Positions 9,669-20,639 of a stretch of DNA of 42,839 bases are shown here, piece by piece; the stretch's first letter is position 1, and every line of letters begins with the position of its first letter. Under the pieces are notes generated by a model that worked only from the letters and a program-made list of their open reading frames with translations, was not told the DNA's origin and did not search any database. Position numbers and translations under genes: made by a program. Origin of the DNA: Paucimonas sp. (GTDB lineage: Bacteria; Pseudomonadota; Gammaproteobacteria; Burkholderiales; Burkholderiaceae_D); NCBI GenBank assembly GCA_028292545.1, contig JAQGMC010000027.1, positions 1 through 42,839 on the forward strand. The letters run 5' to 3'.

Positions 9669-12600
9669 GTGCGACTTACCTCCATCAAGCTTTCCGGATT
9701 CAAATCGTTTGTCGATCCGACCAATTTCCAGGTGCCGGGCCAGCTGGTTGGCGTGGTCGGCCCCAACGGTTGTGGCAAATCGAACATCATCGATGCCGTG
9801 CGCTGGGTGCTGGGCGAATCCAAGGCGTCGGAGTTGCGCGGCGAATCGATGCAGGACGTCATTTTCAACGGCTCCACCAACCGCAAGCCAGCCGGGCGCG
9901 CCTCGGTCGAACTCGTGTTTGACAATGGCGACGGCAAGGCGGCCGGACAATGGAGCCAGTACGCCGAAATCGCAGTCAAGCGCACGCTCACGCGCGATGG
10001 CACTTCCACCTATTACATCAACAACCAGGCCGTGCGCCGGCGCGACATACAGGATATTTTCCTCGGCACCGGCCTCGGTCCGCGCGCCTACGCCATCATT
10101 GGCCAGGGCATGATTTCACGCATCATCGAAGCCCGGCCTGAAGAGTTGCGGATTTTCCTTGAAGAGGCGGCTGGCGTATCGAAATACAAGGAAAGGCGGC
10201 GCGAAACGGAAAACCGCCTGCACGACACGCGCGAAAACCTGCAAAGGGTGGACGACATCCTGCGCGAACTGAATGCCAACCTTGAAAAGCTGCAGGGCCA
10301 GGCCGCCGTGGCGCAACGCTTTCATGACTTGCAGGGCGAACAGGAAGAAAAGCAGAAACTGCTGTGGCTGCTGCGTCGCAACGAAGCGCGCGCCGAACAA
10401 GAAAGGCATGCGCGCGAAATCGGGAAAGCCCAGGTCGAACTGGAAGAGCAGACGGCGAAATTGCGTCATGTCGAGACTGAACTCGAACATATGCGCCAGG
10501 GCCATTTCGCCGCCGGTGACCGCCTGCACCAGGCCCAGGGCCACCTGTACCAGACCAATGCCGAGATCGGTAGCCTGGAAGCGCAAATCAAGTTCGTCAT
10601 TGAATCGCGTTCACGGTTGCAGGCCCAGCTGAATTCGCTGACGGCCCAGCGCGACCAATGGCAGCGCCAGGGCAACCAGCAGCGCGAGGAACTGGCCGAA
10701 GCCGAGATGCACCTGGAAGAACATGCGATCGGCGTCGAGCAGGCGCAGCAGTCGGCGCAACAGCAGCATGAGCAATTGCCGGCGCTGGAACAAGCCTGGC
10801 GCGACGCACAGCAAAAAACCAATGAGTCACGGGCCCAGATTGCCCAGGTGCGGCAACACATAGAACTGGAATCGGCGCACCAGCGCAATGCCTCCAATAT
10901 CCTCGCCAACCTGGCGTTGCGGCGCGAGCGCCTGGAGCAGGAACAGGCCGGCTTGCAGTCGCCCGACGCTGCCCACCTGTCGAACCTGAAAATGCAGCTG
11001 GAGGAAAAGCAGGCCCAGCTGGAAGAAGCCACGCTGCAACTGGAAGAGGCGCAGGAGCGGCAACCCGGCCTTGAGCAGGAAAGGCGCCAGGCGCAGGAAC
11101 AGGTGAATGCCGAAACCACCGCCAATGCCCAGCTTGAAGCGCGTTTGTCGGCGTTGAAGCAACTGCAGGAAAGCGTGCAGGCGCAGGGCAAGGTGCAGCC
11201 GTGGCTGAAAAAGCATGAGCTCGATACCCTGCCCAAGTTGTGGCAAAAGCTTCATATCGCCCAGGGTTGGGAAACTGCGCTGGAAGCGGTGCTGCGTGAG
11301 CGGACATCCGCACTTGAAATGTCGAACCTGGACTGGGCGCGCGCTTTTTTCAACGATGCGCCGCCAGCCAAGCTGGCGCTGTATTCACCCAATGCCGCGG
11401 CTGTGCCAGAGCCGGAGGCACCGGCCGGCCTCAAACCCTTGCTGGGCTTGCTGCAACTGAACGATCCCGGCTTGCGCGCGCTGATGCAGGATTGGCTGCA
11501 CCAGGTCTACGTAGCTGAAGATGCGGCAGCGGCTTTCCTGGATCGCGCCAAGTTGCCGGCAGGCGGCTCTTTCGTGACCCGCCAGGGCCATGTAGTGGCG
11601 CGTTCCAGCGTGCGCTTCCATGCGCCCGATTCAGAGCAGGAAGGCATGCTGGCGCGGCAGCAGGAAATCGAAAATATCACGCGCCAGTTGCGCGCCCAGC
11701 AGATGCTGGCTGACGAAGCGCGCAACCGTTCGGTGCGCGCCGAAGCGGCGCTGTCGCAGGGCATGCAGCGGCTGCAGGAAATCCGGCAACGGGTGGCGGC
11801 ACTGACCCAGTCTGCCCATGCCTTGCAGATCGACGTGCTGCGCCAGTCCGAAGTGCAGGCCCGGTTCGAGCAGCGCAGCACGCAGATCGCGACCGACCTG
11901 GCCGAGATTGCGCAGCAAGGTGAAGAGCAGCAGCAGGTGAAGGCAGAATCGGAAGCGCGTTTCGAGCAGCTCGACATGGAACTGGCCGAGATCCAGGAAA
12001 AACATGAACAAGGCCAGACTGACTACCTGGCGCGCGAACAGCAGCTCAACGATGCGCGCGAACGCTTGCGTGAACTGGAACGGCGGGCCCAGGAAGCGGC
12101 TTTCGCAGAAAAATCGCACCGCAACCGGATTGATGAATTAAAGCGCAGCATTGCCACCGCCCAGGAGCAGGCGGCGCAATTGTTTGCCAGCATGGAGCAG
12201 GGCCAGCTGGAACTGGGCAGCCTGGACGACCAGGCTGCGCAAGCCGGGCTGCAAAGCCTGCTCGACCGGCGCAGCGAGCAGGAACGGGCGCTGGCCGATG
12301 CACGGCATGAACTGGACCAGTTGACGCAGAAACTGCGTCATCAGGAGGAATCGCGCCTGCAGGCTGAACGCGGCCAGCAACCGGTGCGCGATCGCATCAC
12401 TGAATTGCAGTTGAAGGAACAGGCGGCGCGCCTGAACCAGGAACAGTTCACGCAGCAACTGGCCGAGGCGCAGGCTGACGAGGAAGCGCTGGCTGCGAAA
12501 TTGTCAGGCGAGATGCGGGCTTCGTGGCTGCAGGGTGAAGTGACGCGCCTGACCAATGCCATCGCAGCCCTGGGCGCGGTCAACCTGGCGGCGCTGGATG

Positions 12601-13196
12601 AACTGCAGCAGGCCTCAGAGCGCAAGAATTTCCTGGATGCCCAGAACGCCGACCTGACCGAGGCCATGAACACGCTGGAAGATGCCATCCACAAGATCGA
12701 CAAGGAAACGCGCGACCTGCTGCAGGGCACCTTCGAGCAAGTCAACCGTCACTTTGGCGAACTGTTCCCGATACTTTTCGGCGGCGGCAATGCGCGGCTC
12801 ATCATGACGGGCGAGGAGATCCTCGACTCGGGCGTGCAGGTGATGGCCCAGCCACCGGGCAAAAAGAATGCAACCATCCACCTGCTGTCAGGCGGCGAAA
12901 AGGCGCTCACCGCAACCGCGCTGGTGTTTTCAATGTTCCAGCTGAACCCGGCGCCATTCTGCTTGCTGGATGAAGTCGATGCGCCGCTGGACGATGCCAA
13001 TACTGAACGTTTTTGCAACATGGTCAAGCGGATGGCGGCGCAGACCCAGTTCCTGTTCATCTCGCATAACAAGATCGCCATGGAAATGGCGCAGCAACTG
13101 ATTGGCGTCACGATGCAGGAGCAGGGCGTGTCGCGTATCGTCGCAGTGGACATGGAATCGGCGTCGCACTTCGCATCGGAAGTGCAGGCCGCGTGA
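9669..13196 (+). CDS. smc: Chromosome segregation protein SMC
   Basis: 1175 residues from a GTG at 9669, chosen because VRLTSIKLSGFKSFVDP is the family N-terminus and AGGGG precedes it. SMC dimers with ScpA/ScpB form the bacterial condensin that loads near the origin and organises the chromosome. Walker A GPNGCGKSN is at 31-39. Long Gln/Glu-rich coiled coils run over roughly 165-510 and 660-1000 around a hinge domain. The ABC signature LSGGEKALTA is at 1073-1082 and Walker B FCLLDEVDAP at about 1097-1106. It is full length. It heads the smc-zipA-ligA order common in Burkholderiales, here interrupted by a small opposing gene. Confidence 0.97.
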   Translation: MRLTSIKLSGFKSFVDPTNFQVPGQLVGVVGPNGCGKSNIIDAVRWVLGESKASELRGESMQDVIFNGSTNRKPAGRASVELVFDNGDGKAAGQWSQYAEIAVKRTLTRDGTSTYYINNQAVRRRDIQDIFLGTGLGPRAYAIIGQGMISRIIEARPEELRIFLEEAAGVSKYKERRRETENRLHDTRENLQRVDDILRELNANLEKLQGQAAVAQRFHDLQGEQEEKQKLLWLLRRNEARAEQERHAREIGKAQVELEEQTAKLRHVETELEHMRQGHFAAGDRLHQAQGHLYQTNAEIGSLEAQIKFVIESRSRLQAQLNSLTAQRDQWQRQGNQQREELAEAEMHLEEHAIGVEQAQQSAQQQHEQLPALEQAWRDAQQKTNESRAQIAQVRQHIELESAHQRNASNILANLALRRERLEQEQAGLQSPDAAHLSNLKMQLEEKQAQLEEATLQLEEAQERQPGLEQERRQAQEQVNAETTANAQLEARLSALKQLQESVQAQGKVQPWLKKHELDTLPKLWQKLHIAQGWETALEAVLRERTSALEMSNLDWARAFFNDAPPAKLALYSPNAAAVPEPEAPAGLKPLLGLLQLNDPGLRALMQDWLHQVYVAEDAAAAFLDRAKLPAGGSFVTRQGHVVARSSVRFHAPDSEQEGMLARQQEIENITRQLRAQQMLADEARNRSVRAEAALSQGMQRLQEIRQRVAALTQSAHALQIDVLRQSEVQARFEQRSTQIATDLAEIAQQGEEQQQVKAESEARFEQLDMELAEIQEKHEQGQTDYLAREQQLNDARERLRELERRAQEAAFAEKSHRNRIDELKRSIATAQEQAAQLFASMEQGQLELGSLDDQAAQAGLQSLLDRRSEQERALADARHELDQLTQKLRHQEESRLQAERGQQPVRDRITELQLKEQAARLNQEQFTQQLAEAQADEEALAAKLSGEMRASWLQGEVTRLTNAIAALGAVNLAALDELQQASERKNFLDAQNADLTEAMNTLEDAIHKIDKETRDLLQGTFEQVNRHFGELFPILFGGGNARLIMTGEEILDSGVQVMAQPPGKKNATIHLLSGGEKALTATALVFSMFQLNPAPFCLLDEVDAPLDDANTERFCNMVKRMAAQTQFLFISHNKIAMEMAQQLIGVTMQEQGVSRIVAVDMESASHFASEVQAA

Positions 13197-13338
13197 GCGA
13201 AGGCGGCGCGGGCCTTGGCGGTTTGCAGCTTGCGCAGGCGGCCCGCATCCGGCGCTTGAAGGGAGGGGCGCTGGTGCGGCCTTCTGTGGTGCCGCCTTCT
13301 TGGCGGCCCTCTTTGAGGAATAAAAACCAGCCATGAAT

Positions 13339-13364
13339 AAAAAGGACGCCGCGGCGTCCTTTTT
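13339..13364. terminator. Bidirectional rho-independent terminator after smc
   Basis: A perfect 26-bp palindrome: AAAAA, a GC-rich self-complementary 16-mer (GGACGCCGCGGCGTCC), then TTTTT. It lies between the convergent ends of smc and the small gene at 13386-13595 and can stop transcription in both directions. Confidence 0.88.
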
Positions 13365-13385
13365 CAATCGACCGGCGCGCTGGCG

Positions 13386-13595
13386 TCAGATGCGGGCCGA
13401 ACGCGCCATGGCGGCGCGCTTGTGATAGTAGGCGACGTTCTGTTGCGCTTCGCGCGCCCGTTTTTCCTCGACATCGGCGCAGATCAGGTAGTGGTCTTCG
13501 GCACGACGCAGCCACCAGTGGCGGATCTGGCGCAGCACCGGGCTCAGTGACAGCATGGTCAGGTCCTGCAGTTTGTATTCCTTGGTCTGGGACAC
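13386..13595 (-). CDS. Small hypothetical protein, convergent with smc
   Basis: 69 residues from a GTG at 13595, preceded by GGAGGG four bases upstream, a strong ribosome binding site. The protein is rich in Arg, Leu and Tyr (LRQIRHWWLRRAEDHYLICA, then a charged helix with AYYHKRAA). It has no signal peptide or membrane span and appears wholly helical. A TATAG element lies just upstream of the ribosome binding site. The good start context, its own terminator and protein-like composition make it likely real. I do not recognise the family. Confidence 0.65.
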   Translation of the reverse strand: MSQTKEYKLQDLTMLSLSPVLRQIRHWWLRRAEDHYLICADVEEKRAREAQQNVAYYHKRAAMARSARI

Positions 13596-13712
13596 GAAAC
13601 CCTCCGCTATACAATGTTGCTGTGTTGGTTGGACTGCCTTCGCGCTCCGCCGGGCAGCGCACTGAAAATTTGCCGTCGGTTGAGAAGTATCTTAGAGGCC
13701 GAACCCTGCGCT

Positions 13713-13726
13713 GCATTGACAGGGGT
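13713..13726. promoter_or_regulatory. Inverted repeat TTGAC-N4-GTCAA
   Basis: Five-base arms with a 4-base spacer, in the divergent region between the 13386 gene and zipA. The left arm also resembles a -35 box but has no matching -10. It is a possible operator; the regulator is unknown. Confidence 0.25.
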
Positions 13727-13798
13727 CAACGGCCGTTCATGCCCGGGCCGTGGCGCGCAAACCCCGGTTTTTCACTCTGCCGCGGCAGCTTCCCGTGC

Positions 13799-13828
13799 TT
13801 GACAACTTTGCAGCCAAACACTTACCCT
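13799..13828 (+). promoter_or_regulatory. Candidate sigma-70 promoter for zipA
   Basis: A perfect -35 TTGACA (13799-13804), an 18-bp spacer and TACCCT (13823-13828). It lies about 180 bp upstream of the zipA ATG. The -10 is a weak match. Confidence 0.4.
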
Positions 13829-13990
13829 AGCCCGAATACCCGCCCCCTCCCCAATCGAGCGCAAGCATTCAAAATGACATATCGCGCAGCCCAGTCGCGC
13901 ACCCCGGTTTCCCGCCGCGCGCCTGCCTGGATTGCAGCCGCCGGCCGCCGCCTTTCCAACAAGCCGCGCCGCCCCCTCCCAGACAACCAG

Positions 13991-14012
13991 GCAGCATGAA
14001 CGCAGCATGAAC
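13991..14012 (+). repeat. 11-bp tandem duplication creating a 4-codon leader before zipA
   Basis: GCAGCATGAAC occurs twice back to back. The first copy supplies an ATG at 13996 that reads Met-Asn-Ala-Ala-stop, and its TGA (14008-14010) overlaps the zipA ATG (14007) as ATGA. The zipA start itself has only a weak ribosome binding site. Confidence 0.6.
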
Positions 14013-15116
14013 GAACTCCAAGCCAGCCTGATCGCCATCGGCAGCACGATCGTCGTTGGCGTCCTCTCGTATAACAAGTGGCAGGAATACAAGGCCCGCA
14101 AGAGCGTCGACCGCGCCTTCTCGTCCGCGCCCGACGATGTGCTGATGGGCGAAGGCCAGGCCGGCAGCCGCGAACGGCGCGAGCCCATGCTCGACGCTGG
14201 CCCGGCGCCTGTGGCGGACGGCATGGGCCAGCCACAGTCGCAAACGGGCGGCGCAGGCAGCGAGCATGAAATGGTGGTCGAATCCGCAACGCTGGTGGAG
14301 GGGCTGGCGCGCGCGCCGCAGCGGCCTTTGCCGGTGGATGAATTGATCGACTGCGAAATTGCGATCGAACTCGACGGTCCGGTGCGCGGCGAAAAAGTGC
14401 TGCCCGCCATCCAGGGCTTGCGCCAGATCGGCGGCAAGCCAGTGCATTACATTGGCCAGGCTGAAGATGGGCAGTGGGAGGAAGTTGCCATCAGCGGCAT
14501 CTACACCACGATCCGCGCTGGCGTGCAGATGGCCAACCGCATGGGCGCTTTGAATGAGATCGAATTTTCCGAAGTCGTGACCAGGTTGCGCCAGGTTGCC
14601 GATGAAATTGGCGGGGAACCCTTCGCGCCCGACATGACGCAAGTAATCAGCATGGCGCGCCACTTGCACCAGTTCGTGGCCGAGCATGATGCGCAACTCG
14701 GCATCAATGTCCATACCCGCGGCGCGCCGTGGGCCATCAGCACCCTGCTGGCTGCGCTCGAGCGCCAGGGTTTCGACGTGCGGCCTGATGGCCGCCTGGT
14801 TATGCAGGATGGCGACAGCGGCGTACTGTTTTCCCTGTCCACCAATGTCGGCCTGGCAGAGGAAGCAACCACCCGCCTGACGCTGCTGCTGGACGTGCCG
14901 CGCGTGGCGCGCGAACGGGACGGCTTCGGTGCCATGGTGGCTTGCGCGCGCATGCTGGCTTCGCGCCTGGATGGCATTGTGGTCGACGATGCCGGCCAGC
15001 CACTGACGGACGAGGCACTGGCTGAGATCGCCTCCCAGGTTGACAGCTTCTATACCGACATGGCGTCAGCGGAAATCGCAGCCGGCTCACCGCGCGCCCT
15101 GCGCCTTTTCAGCTGA
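14007..15116 (+). CDS. zipA: Cell division protein ZipA
   Basis: 369 residues from the ATG at 14007 (MNELQASLIAIGSTIVVGVL). An N-terminal membrane helix spans residues about 6-22 with a periplasmic N-terminus. A charged, Pro/Gly/Ala-rich linker follows to about residue 105. The C-terminal domain is the FtsZ-binding ZipA fold, with DELIDCEIAIELDGPVRGEK, PVHYIGQ and TLLLDVPRVAR. ZipA anchors the FtsZ ring to the inner membrane. The linker is short compared with the enterobacterial protein, as is common in betaproteobacteria. It is followed by ligA after 18 bp, so they are probably co-transcribed. Confidence 0.88.
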   Translation: MNELQASLIAIGSTIVVGVLSYNKWQEYKARKSVDRAFSSAPDDVLMGEGQAGSRERREPMLDAGPAPVADGMGQPQSQTGGAGSEHEMVVESATLVEGLARAPQRPLPVDELIDCEIAIELDGPVRGEKVLPAIQGLRQIGGKPVHYIGQAEDGQWEEVAISGIYTTIRAGVQMANRMGALNEIEFSEVVTRLRQVADEIGGEPFAPDMTQVISMARHLHQFVAEHDAQLGINVHTRGAPWAISTLLAALERQGFDVRPDGRLVMQDGDSGVLFSLSTNVGLAEEATTRLTLLLDVPRVARERDGFGAMVACARMLASRLDGIVVDDAGQPLTDEALAEIASQVDSFYTDMASAEIAAGSPRALRLFS

Positions 15117-17192
<2,076 letters not shown>

Positions 17193-17195
17193 ACC

Positions 17196-18074
17196 ATGCA
17201 AAAGATCCGCAAGGCTGTATTTCCCGTTGCCGGCCTGGGAAGCCGCTTCCTTCCCGCCACCAAGGCCCAGCCCAAGGAAATGCTGCCGGTGGTGGACAAG
17301 CCGCTGATCCAGTATGCGGTGGAGGAAGCCGTCGCCGCCGGCATCACGGAAATGGTTTTCATCACTGGCCGCAACAAGCGCGCAATCGAAGATCATTTCG
17401 ACAAGGCATATGAACTGGAAAGCGAGCTTGCGGCAGCGGGCAAGGATGCCTTGCTGCATGCGATCCGCCATATCCTGCCCAAGTCGGTGTCGTGCATATT
17501 CATCCGCCAATCCGAACCGCTTGGCCTGGGCCATGCAGTGCTGTGCGCGCGCCCGGTGGTGGGCGACGAACCCTTCGCCGTGCTGCTGGCGGACGACTTC
17601 ATGGATACTGATGAAGGCGTGCCACCGGTGATGGCGCAGATGGCGGCGCTGTACGAATACGAGCAAGCCACCATCCTGTCGGTGCAAGACGTGCCGCGCG
17701 CGCAGACGCGCCAGTACGGCATCGTCTCGGCCAAGCCGTACAAGAAGGATGTGGAACAGGTCAACGCCATCGTGGAAAAACCCGATCCTGAGCAGGCGCC
17801 ATCGACGCTGGCCGTGGTAGGCCGTTATGTGCTGCAGGCGCGCGTGTTCGACCACTTGGCCAAGCTTGGTCGCGGTGCCGGCGGCGAGATCCAGCTTACC
17901 GACGGCATTGCGGCGCTGATGCAGGAACAGCGGGTGCTGGCTTATCGCTACCAGGGCACACGCTACGATTGCGGCTCCAAGCTGGGGTACCTGAAGGCGA
18001 CGCTGGCGATGGGCATGAAGCATCATGAAACCGGCGCGGCATTCACTGAACACGTAAAGGGATTGCAGCAGTGA
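17196..18074 (+). CDS. galU: UTP-glucose-1-phosphate uridylyltransferase
   Basis: 292 residues. GalU makes UDP-glucose from UTP and glucose-1-phosphate for LPS, exopolysaccharide, trehalose and galactose metabolism. The N-terminus is the nucleotidyltransferase signature [19 protein letters not shown] followed by [27 protein letters not shown] carries the metal-binding Asp, and IVEKP and GRYVL are typical later motifs. It starts 3 bases after the ligA stop and its own stop overlaps the def start, so ligA-galU-def are tightly packed. Confidence 0.96.
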   Translation: MQKIRKAVFPVAGLGSRFLPATKAQPKEMLPVVDKPLIQYAVEEAVAAGITEMVFITGRNKRAIEDHFDKAYELESELAAAGKDALLHAIRHILPKSVSCIFIRQSEPLGLGHAVLCARPVVGDEPFAVLLADDFMDTDEGVPPVMAQMAALYEYEQATILSVQDVPRAQTRQYGIVSAKPYKKDVEQVNAIVEKPDPEQAPSTLAVVGRYVLQARVFDHLAKLGRGAGGEIQLTDGIAALMQEQRVLAYRYQGTRYDCGSKLGYLKATLAMGMKHHETGAAFTEHVKGLQQ

Positions 18075-18604
18075 GCGTGCGTGAAATCCTGCGCATGGGC
18101 GACCCGCGCCTGTTGCGCCAGGCCGAACTGGTAACGGCTTTCAATACGCCGGAGCTGGACCAGCTGGTTGCCGACATGTTCGAGACCATGCATGCAGTGA
18201 ATGGCGCAGGATTGGCGGCGCCCCAGATCGGCATCAACCTGCAGCTGGTGATTTTCGGCTTCAGCCAGAACAACCGCTATCCCGACGCGCCGGCAGTGCC
18301 CGAAACGGTGCTGCTCAATCCGGAATTGATGCCGCTCGATGCGCGCCGCGAAGAGGGTTGGGAAGGCTGCCTGTCGGTGCCCGGCTTGCGTGGCATGGTG
18401 CCGCGTTACACGCGCTTGCGCTATACCGGTTTCGACCACAAGGGCATGCGCATTGAGCGCGAAGCCGATGGCTTCCATGCGCGCGTGGTGCAGCATGAAT
18501 GCGACCACTTGCAGGGTATCCTGTACCCGATGCGGATCGAGGATTTCTCGAAGTTCGGCTACACCGACATCCTGTTCCCGGGGCTGGACGCAGCCGACGA
18601 TTGA
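18071..18604 (+). CDS. def: Peptide deformylase
   Basis: 177 residues from a GTG at 18071 that overlaps the galU stop (GTGA). Def removes the formyl group from the N-terminal Met of new proteins using a metal centre, usually iron. All three family motifs are present: GAGLAAPQ (45-52), EGCLSVPG with metal ligand Cys100, and QHECDHLQG with His142, Glu143 and His146. This is a complete active site. The gene is not beside fmt, so it may be one of two or more def copies in the genome; that cannot be settled here. Confidence 0.95.
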   Translation: MSVREILRMGDPRLLRQAELVTAFNTPELDQLVADMFETMHAVNGAGLAAPQIGINLQLVIFGFSQNNRYPDAPAVPETVLLNPELMPLDARREEGWEGCLSVPGLRGMVPRYTRLRYTGFDHKGMRIEREADGFHARVVQHECDHLQGILYPMRIEDFSKFGYTDILFPGLDAADD

Positions 18605-18617
18605 AGCCGGCGCCGCG

Positions 18618-18645
18618 GCATCCCGGCGCGGCCGGCCCGGGATGC
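18618..18645. terminator. Hairpin between convergent def and the DUF2863 gene
   Basis: GCATCCCGG and CCGGGATGC form a perfect 9-bp stem with a 10-base GC-rich loop, in the 72-bp gap between two convergent genes. There is no T-tract on either strand, so it is a weak or rho-assisted terminator at best. Confidence 0.45.
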
Positions 18646-18676
18646 GCAATCACGCGCAGTCACGCCAGGTCGGGGC

Positions 18677-19945
18677 TCAATGCAGGCGCGAAGGCGGCGC
18701 CTCGGCCACGTCTTCCGGCATTTCCGCATGCACCAGTTCTGCATCCTGGTCGCAGAACAGGGGCGATCCGCAATCGTCGCAAAACTCCATCGGAAACACT
18801 TCGCCATGATGCTTGATGTCGGCTACGCCGGCTTCGCGCAGCAGGGTGAAGATTTGCTGGATCGGCGTCTGGTCTTCGCTGCTGGGCGGCTTGCCGGCGA
18901 TCAGGTCGCGCGCCATCAGGCTGTCGAGCGGCTCTTCCGTGCCACTTTCATCGCCGTAGAGCGGCCACACCACGCCGTACACGACTTCGCGCTCCTGCTT
19001 GAGTGAAAAGCTGATCCGGTATTCATCGATATTGCCTTCGGACTGCTCGCCGGCAAAGCCGCCGACAATCGCCGACAGCATGGTCGGCTCGATCGAGAGC
19101 AATTGCGTCAGGTAATGGACGGCAGCATGGACCGAGATCGGGCGGATGCGCTTGTCGGCTTCGCGGCAAGCGACGAAATACGCTTCGGGCAGCAGCAACT
19201 CCACGCCGCAACCCGGCAGCAGGCGCTCGATATTGGGTTGGGTCTGCTTCTTCCACTCGATGTAAGCCTCCATGCGCGCATCGAGTATGTCGGTTCCTGC
19301 CTCGGCAGCCTGCCAGCGGAAAAAGGGTCCGCCGGGCGAGGTGACGACTGCTGCCAGCAGGTAGCGGGTGTCGGCCAGGAAGGGCGCCGTTTCCGGCAGG
19401 CTGGACGGGGCGCGCACCGGCTTGCCATCCAGCGCAGCGTGGGCCAGCTTCTGCAGCAAGGTATGTGTTTCCGCATGGCTGCGCGGCAGCTGGTCGATGG
19501 CGTACAACACCGGCGACACTGCTAGCCGGGTGTCGGCAGCCAGCAAGTGCGCGTACAGGTGTGCGGCCAGCGTGTTTTGCAATTCGCCGGGTATCGGGCC
19601 GGACGATATCGAATAACGGGTCCAGGCCAGTACCGGCACGGCCACCAGCAAGGCTTCGAACTGCTTGCCCTCATGCTGCAGGCTGCTGCTTTCGGCCGTG
19701 GACTCGGCCGCATCCATTAACGCTTCATAGGCTGCGGGATCCTGCTGGAACAGCAGGTCGAGCGCACTATCGATATTTTGCTGGTGACCCGTGACCATCT
19801 GCTTGTTCAGCGCGGCGTCAAGCTGGCGCTCCCATAGGCGCTCTTCAATGCGGCTGCCTGCGGCCAGCGTTGCTTGCGCAAGCTGGATCAGGCGCTGGCT
19901 TTCGCCAGACGGTTTGTGGGATCGTGCTTTCGAGGGACGACGCAT
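18677..19945 (-). CDS. DUF2863 family protein
   Basis: 422 residues from the ATG at 19945 (MRRPSKARSHKPSGESQRLI). The open frame continues to 20044, but that extension runs through a terminator hairpin and is not used. The protein resembles the betaproteobacterial DUF2863 family, whose function is unknown. It is mostly helical and soluble, with no signal peptide. Near the C-terminus it has CDDCGSPLFCDQD, a Cys-x2-Cys-x5-Cys arrangement that might hold zinc. It is monocistronic: convergent with def and separated from the upstream gene by a terminator. Confidence 0.8.
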   Translation of the reverse strand: MRRPSKARSHKPSGESQRLIQLAQATLAAGSRIEERLWERQLDAALNKQMVTGHQQNIDSALDLLFQQDPAAYEALMDAAESTAESSSLQHEGKQFEALLVAVPVLAWTRYSISSGPIPGELQNTLAAHLYAHLLAADTRLAVSPVLYAIDQLPRSHAETHTLLQKLAHAALDGKPVRAPSSLPETAPFLADTRYLLAAVVTSPGGPFFRWQAAEAGTDILDARMEAYIEWKKQTQPNIERLLPGCGVELLLPEAYFVACREADKRIRPISVHAAVHYLTQLLSIEPTMLSAIVGGFAGEQSEGNIDEYRISFSLKQEREVVYGVVWPLYGDESGTEEPLDSLMARDLIAGKPPSSEDQTPIQQIFTLLREAGVADIKHHGEVFPMEFCDDCGSPLFCDQDAELVHAEMPEDVAEAPPSRLH

Positions 19946-20022
19946 GTGTCTGAGGGCGTGGGGAGATTGTTCGAAACGTATTGTAGTGCCGCCCGCATCC
20001 AGTTGTCGCCGATGCCATAAAT

Positions 20023-20047
20023 AAAAAGCCATGCATTCCTGCATGGC
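20023..20047 (-). terminator. Rho-independent terminator for the small membrane protein gene
   Basis: GCCATGCA-TTCC-TGCATGGC forms an 8-bp stem (20028-20035 and 20040-20047). On the minus strand it is followed by TTTTTATTT. It lies about 87 bp past the stop at 20134 and before the DUF2863 start. Confidence 0.8.
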
Positions 20048-20133
20048 CTTCTTTGTCGCAATGACCGTCAGTACTGCTGCCGCCGGGGCAAGCGGCCAAC
20101 GCAGCGCCCGGCGTGCTTGCAGCGCCGGAATTG

Positions 20134-20352
20134 TTATCTGGTTGCAGCGGCTGGCGCTGGCGCATTTGCCGCCGGCATGGCGCCAGGCGCGGCTGGTGAC
20201 GCGCTTGCAGCCGGCGCAGCTTCAGCCGGTGCGGATGCTGCGCCGCTGGTGTGGCCAGCCTCGCCCTGCATGTCGATCTTGTCGCCGCCCTTCATGATGA
20301 GCAACAGCGCTGCGGCTGAAAAAACGATGAATGCTGCTGCAATCTTCCACAT
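20134..20352 (-). CDS. Small single-span membrane protein with Ala/Pro-rich tail
   Basis: 72 residues from the ATG at 20352 (MWKIAAAFIVFSAAALLLIM), chosen because GGAG lies five bases upstream; a Met five codons earlier lacks this. One membrane helix at about 3-20 is followed by KGGDKIDMQGEAGH and then about 40 residues of Ala/Pro/Ser. The tail may extend into the periplasm. The strong ribosome binding site, the terminator downstream and the clear helix support a real gene. It lies downstream of acnA on the same strand after a 287-bp gap that contains a long hairpin. The function is unknown. Confidence 0.7.
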   Translation of the reverse strand: MWKIAAAFIVFSAAALLLIMKGGDKIDMQGEAGHTSGAASAPAEAAPAASASPAAPGAMPAANAPAPAAATR

Positions 20353-20540
20353 GGTCACTCCGTGCATGATGAGCGCCGCTTTTGCCGTCCGACCCAAGCG
20401 GCGCGCCAGCAGCGTGATACGGGATTGGGAAAGTAAGACAAGGCCGGAACAAGGCCGCAGGTGCGGCGTTGTTCCGGCTTGAACCTGCATTGGAACGATT
20501 GCCAGCGTAACGCGGCAGGCTTACGCCTGGCTTGCAGCAA

Positions 20541-20573
20541 GCCCGGTCCTGCCTGGTGCAGGCAGGACCGGGC
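20541..20573. terminator. Strong 14-bp stem-loop downstream of acnA
   Basis: GCCCGGTCCTGCCT and AGGCAGGACCGGGC pair perfectly around a 5-base loop. It lies about 67-100 bp past the acnA stop on the minus strand. No clean T-tract follows, so it may protect the acnA mRNA 3' end or act as a rho-assisted terminator. Confidence 0.5.
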
Positions 20574-20602
20574 CACGCGGCCCGGCTGCCCGCTGCTTCG
20601 CT

Positions 20603-20638
20603 GCTTTGCGGCTTGCTTTGCGGCTTGCTCTGTTGCTT
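20603..20638. repeat. 12-bp tandem repeat at the acnA stop
   Basis: GCTTTGCGGCTT occurs twice in tandem (20603-20614, 20615-20626), followed by a diverged third unit GCTCTGTTGCTT. It ends directly at the acnA stop codon (20640). It looks like slippage-prone low-complexity DNA. Confidence 0.6.
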
Positions 20639-20639
20639 A

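Larger units (their letters stand above)
13596..14006. other. Divergent spacer of 411 bp upstream of zipA
   Basis: No convincing gene. It holds promoters for the two divergent genes: near-consensus plus-strand elements at 13799-13828, an inverted repeat TTGAC-AGGG-GTCAA at 13713-13726, and an 11-bp tandem duplication around the zipA start (all listed separately). Confidence 0.55.

Noticed and set aside
9465..9950. N-terminal extension of dapC
   Set aside because: It overlaps the divergent smc gene and its promoter, and the family start is at the GTG at 9464.
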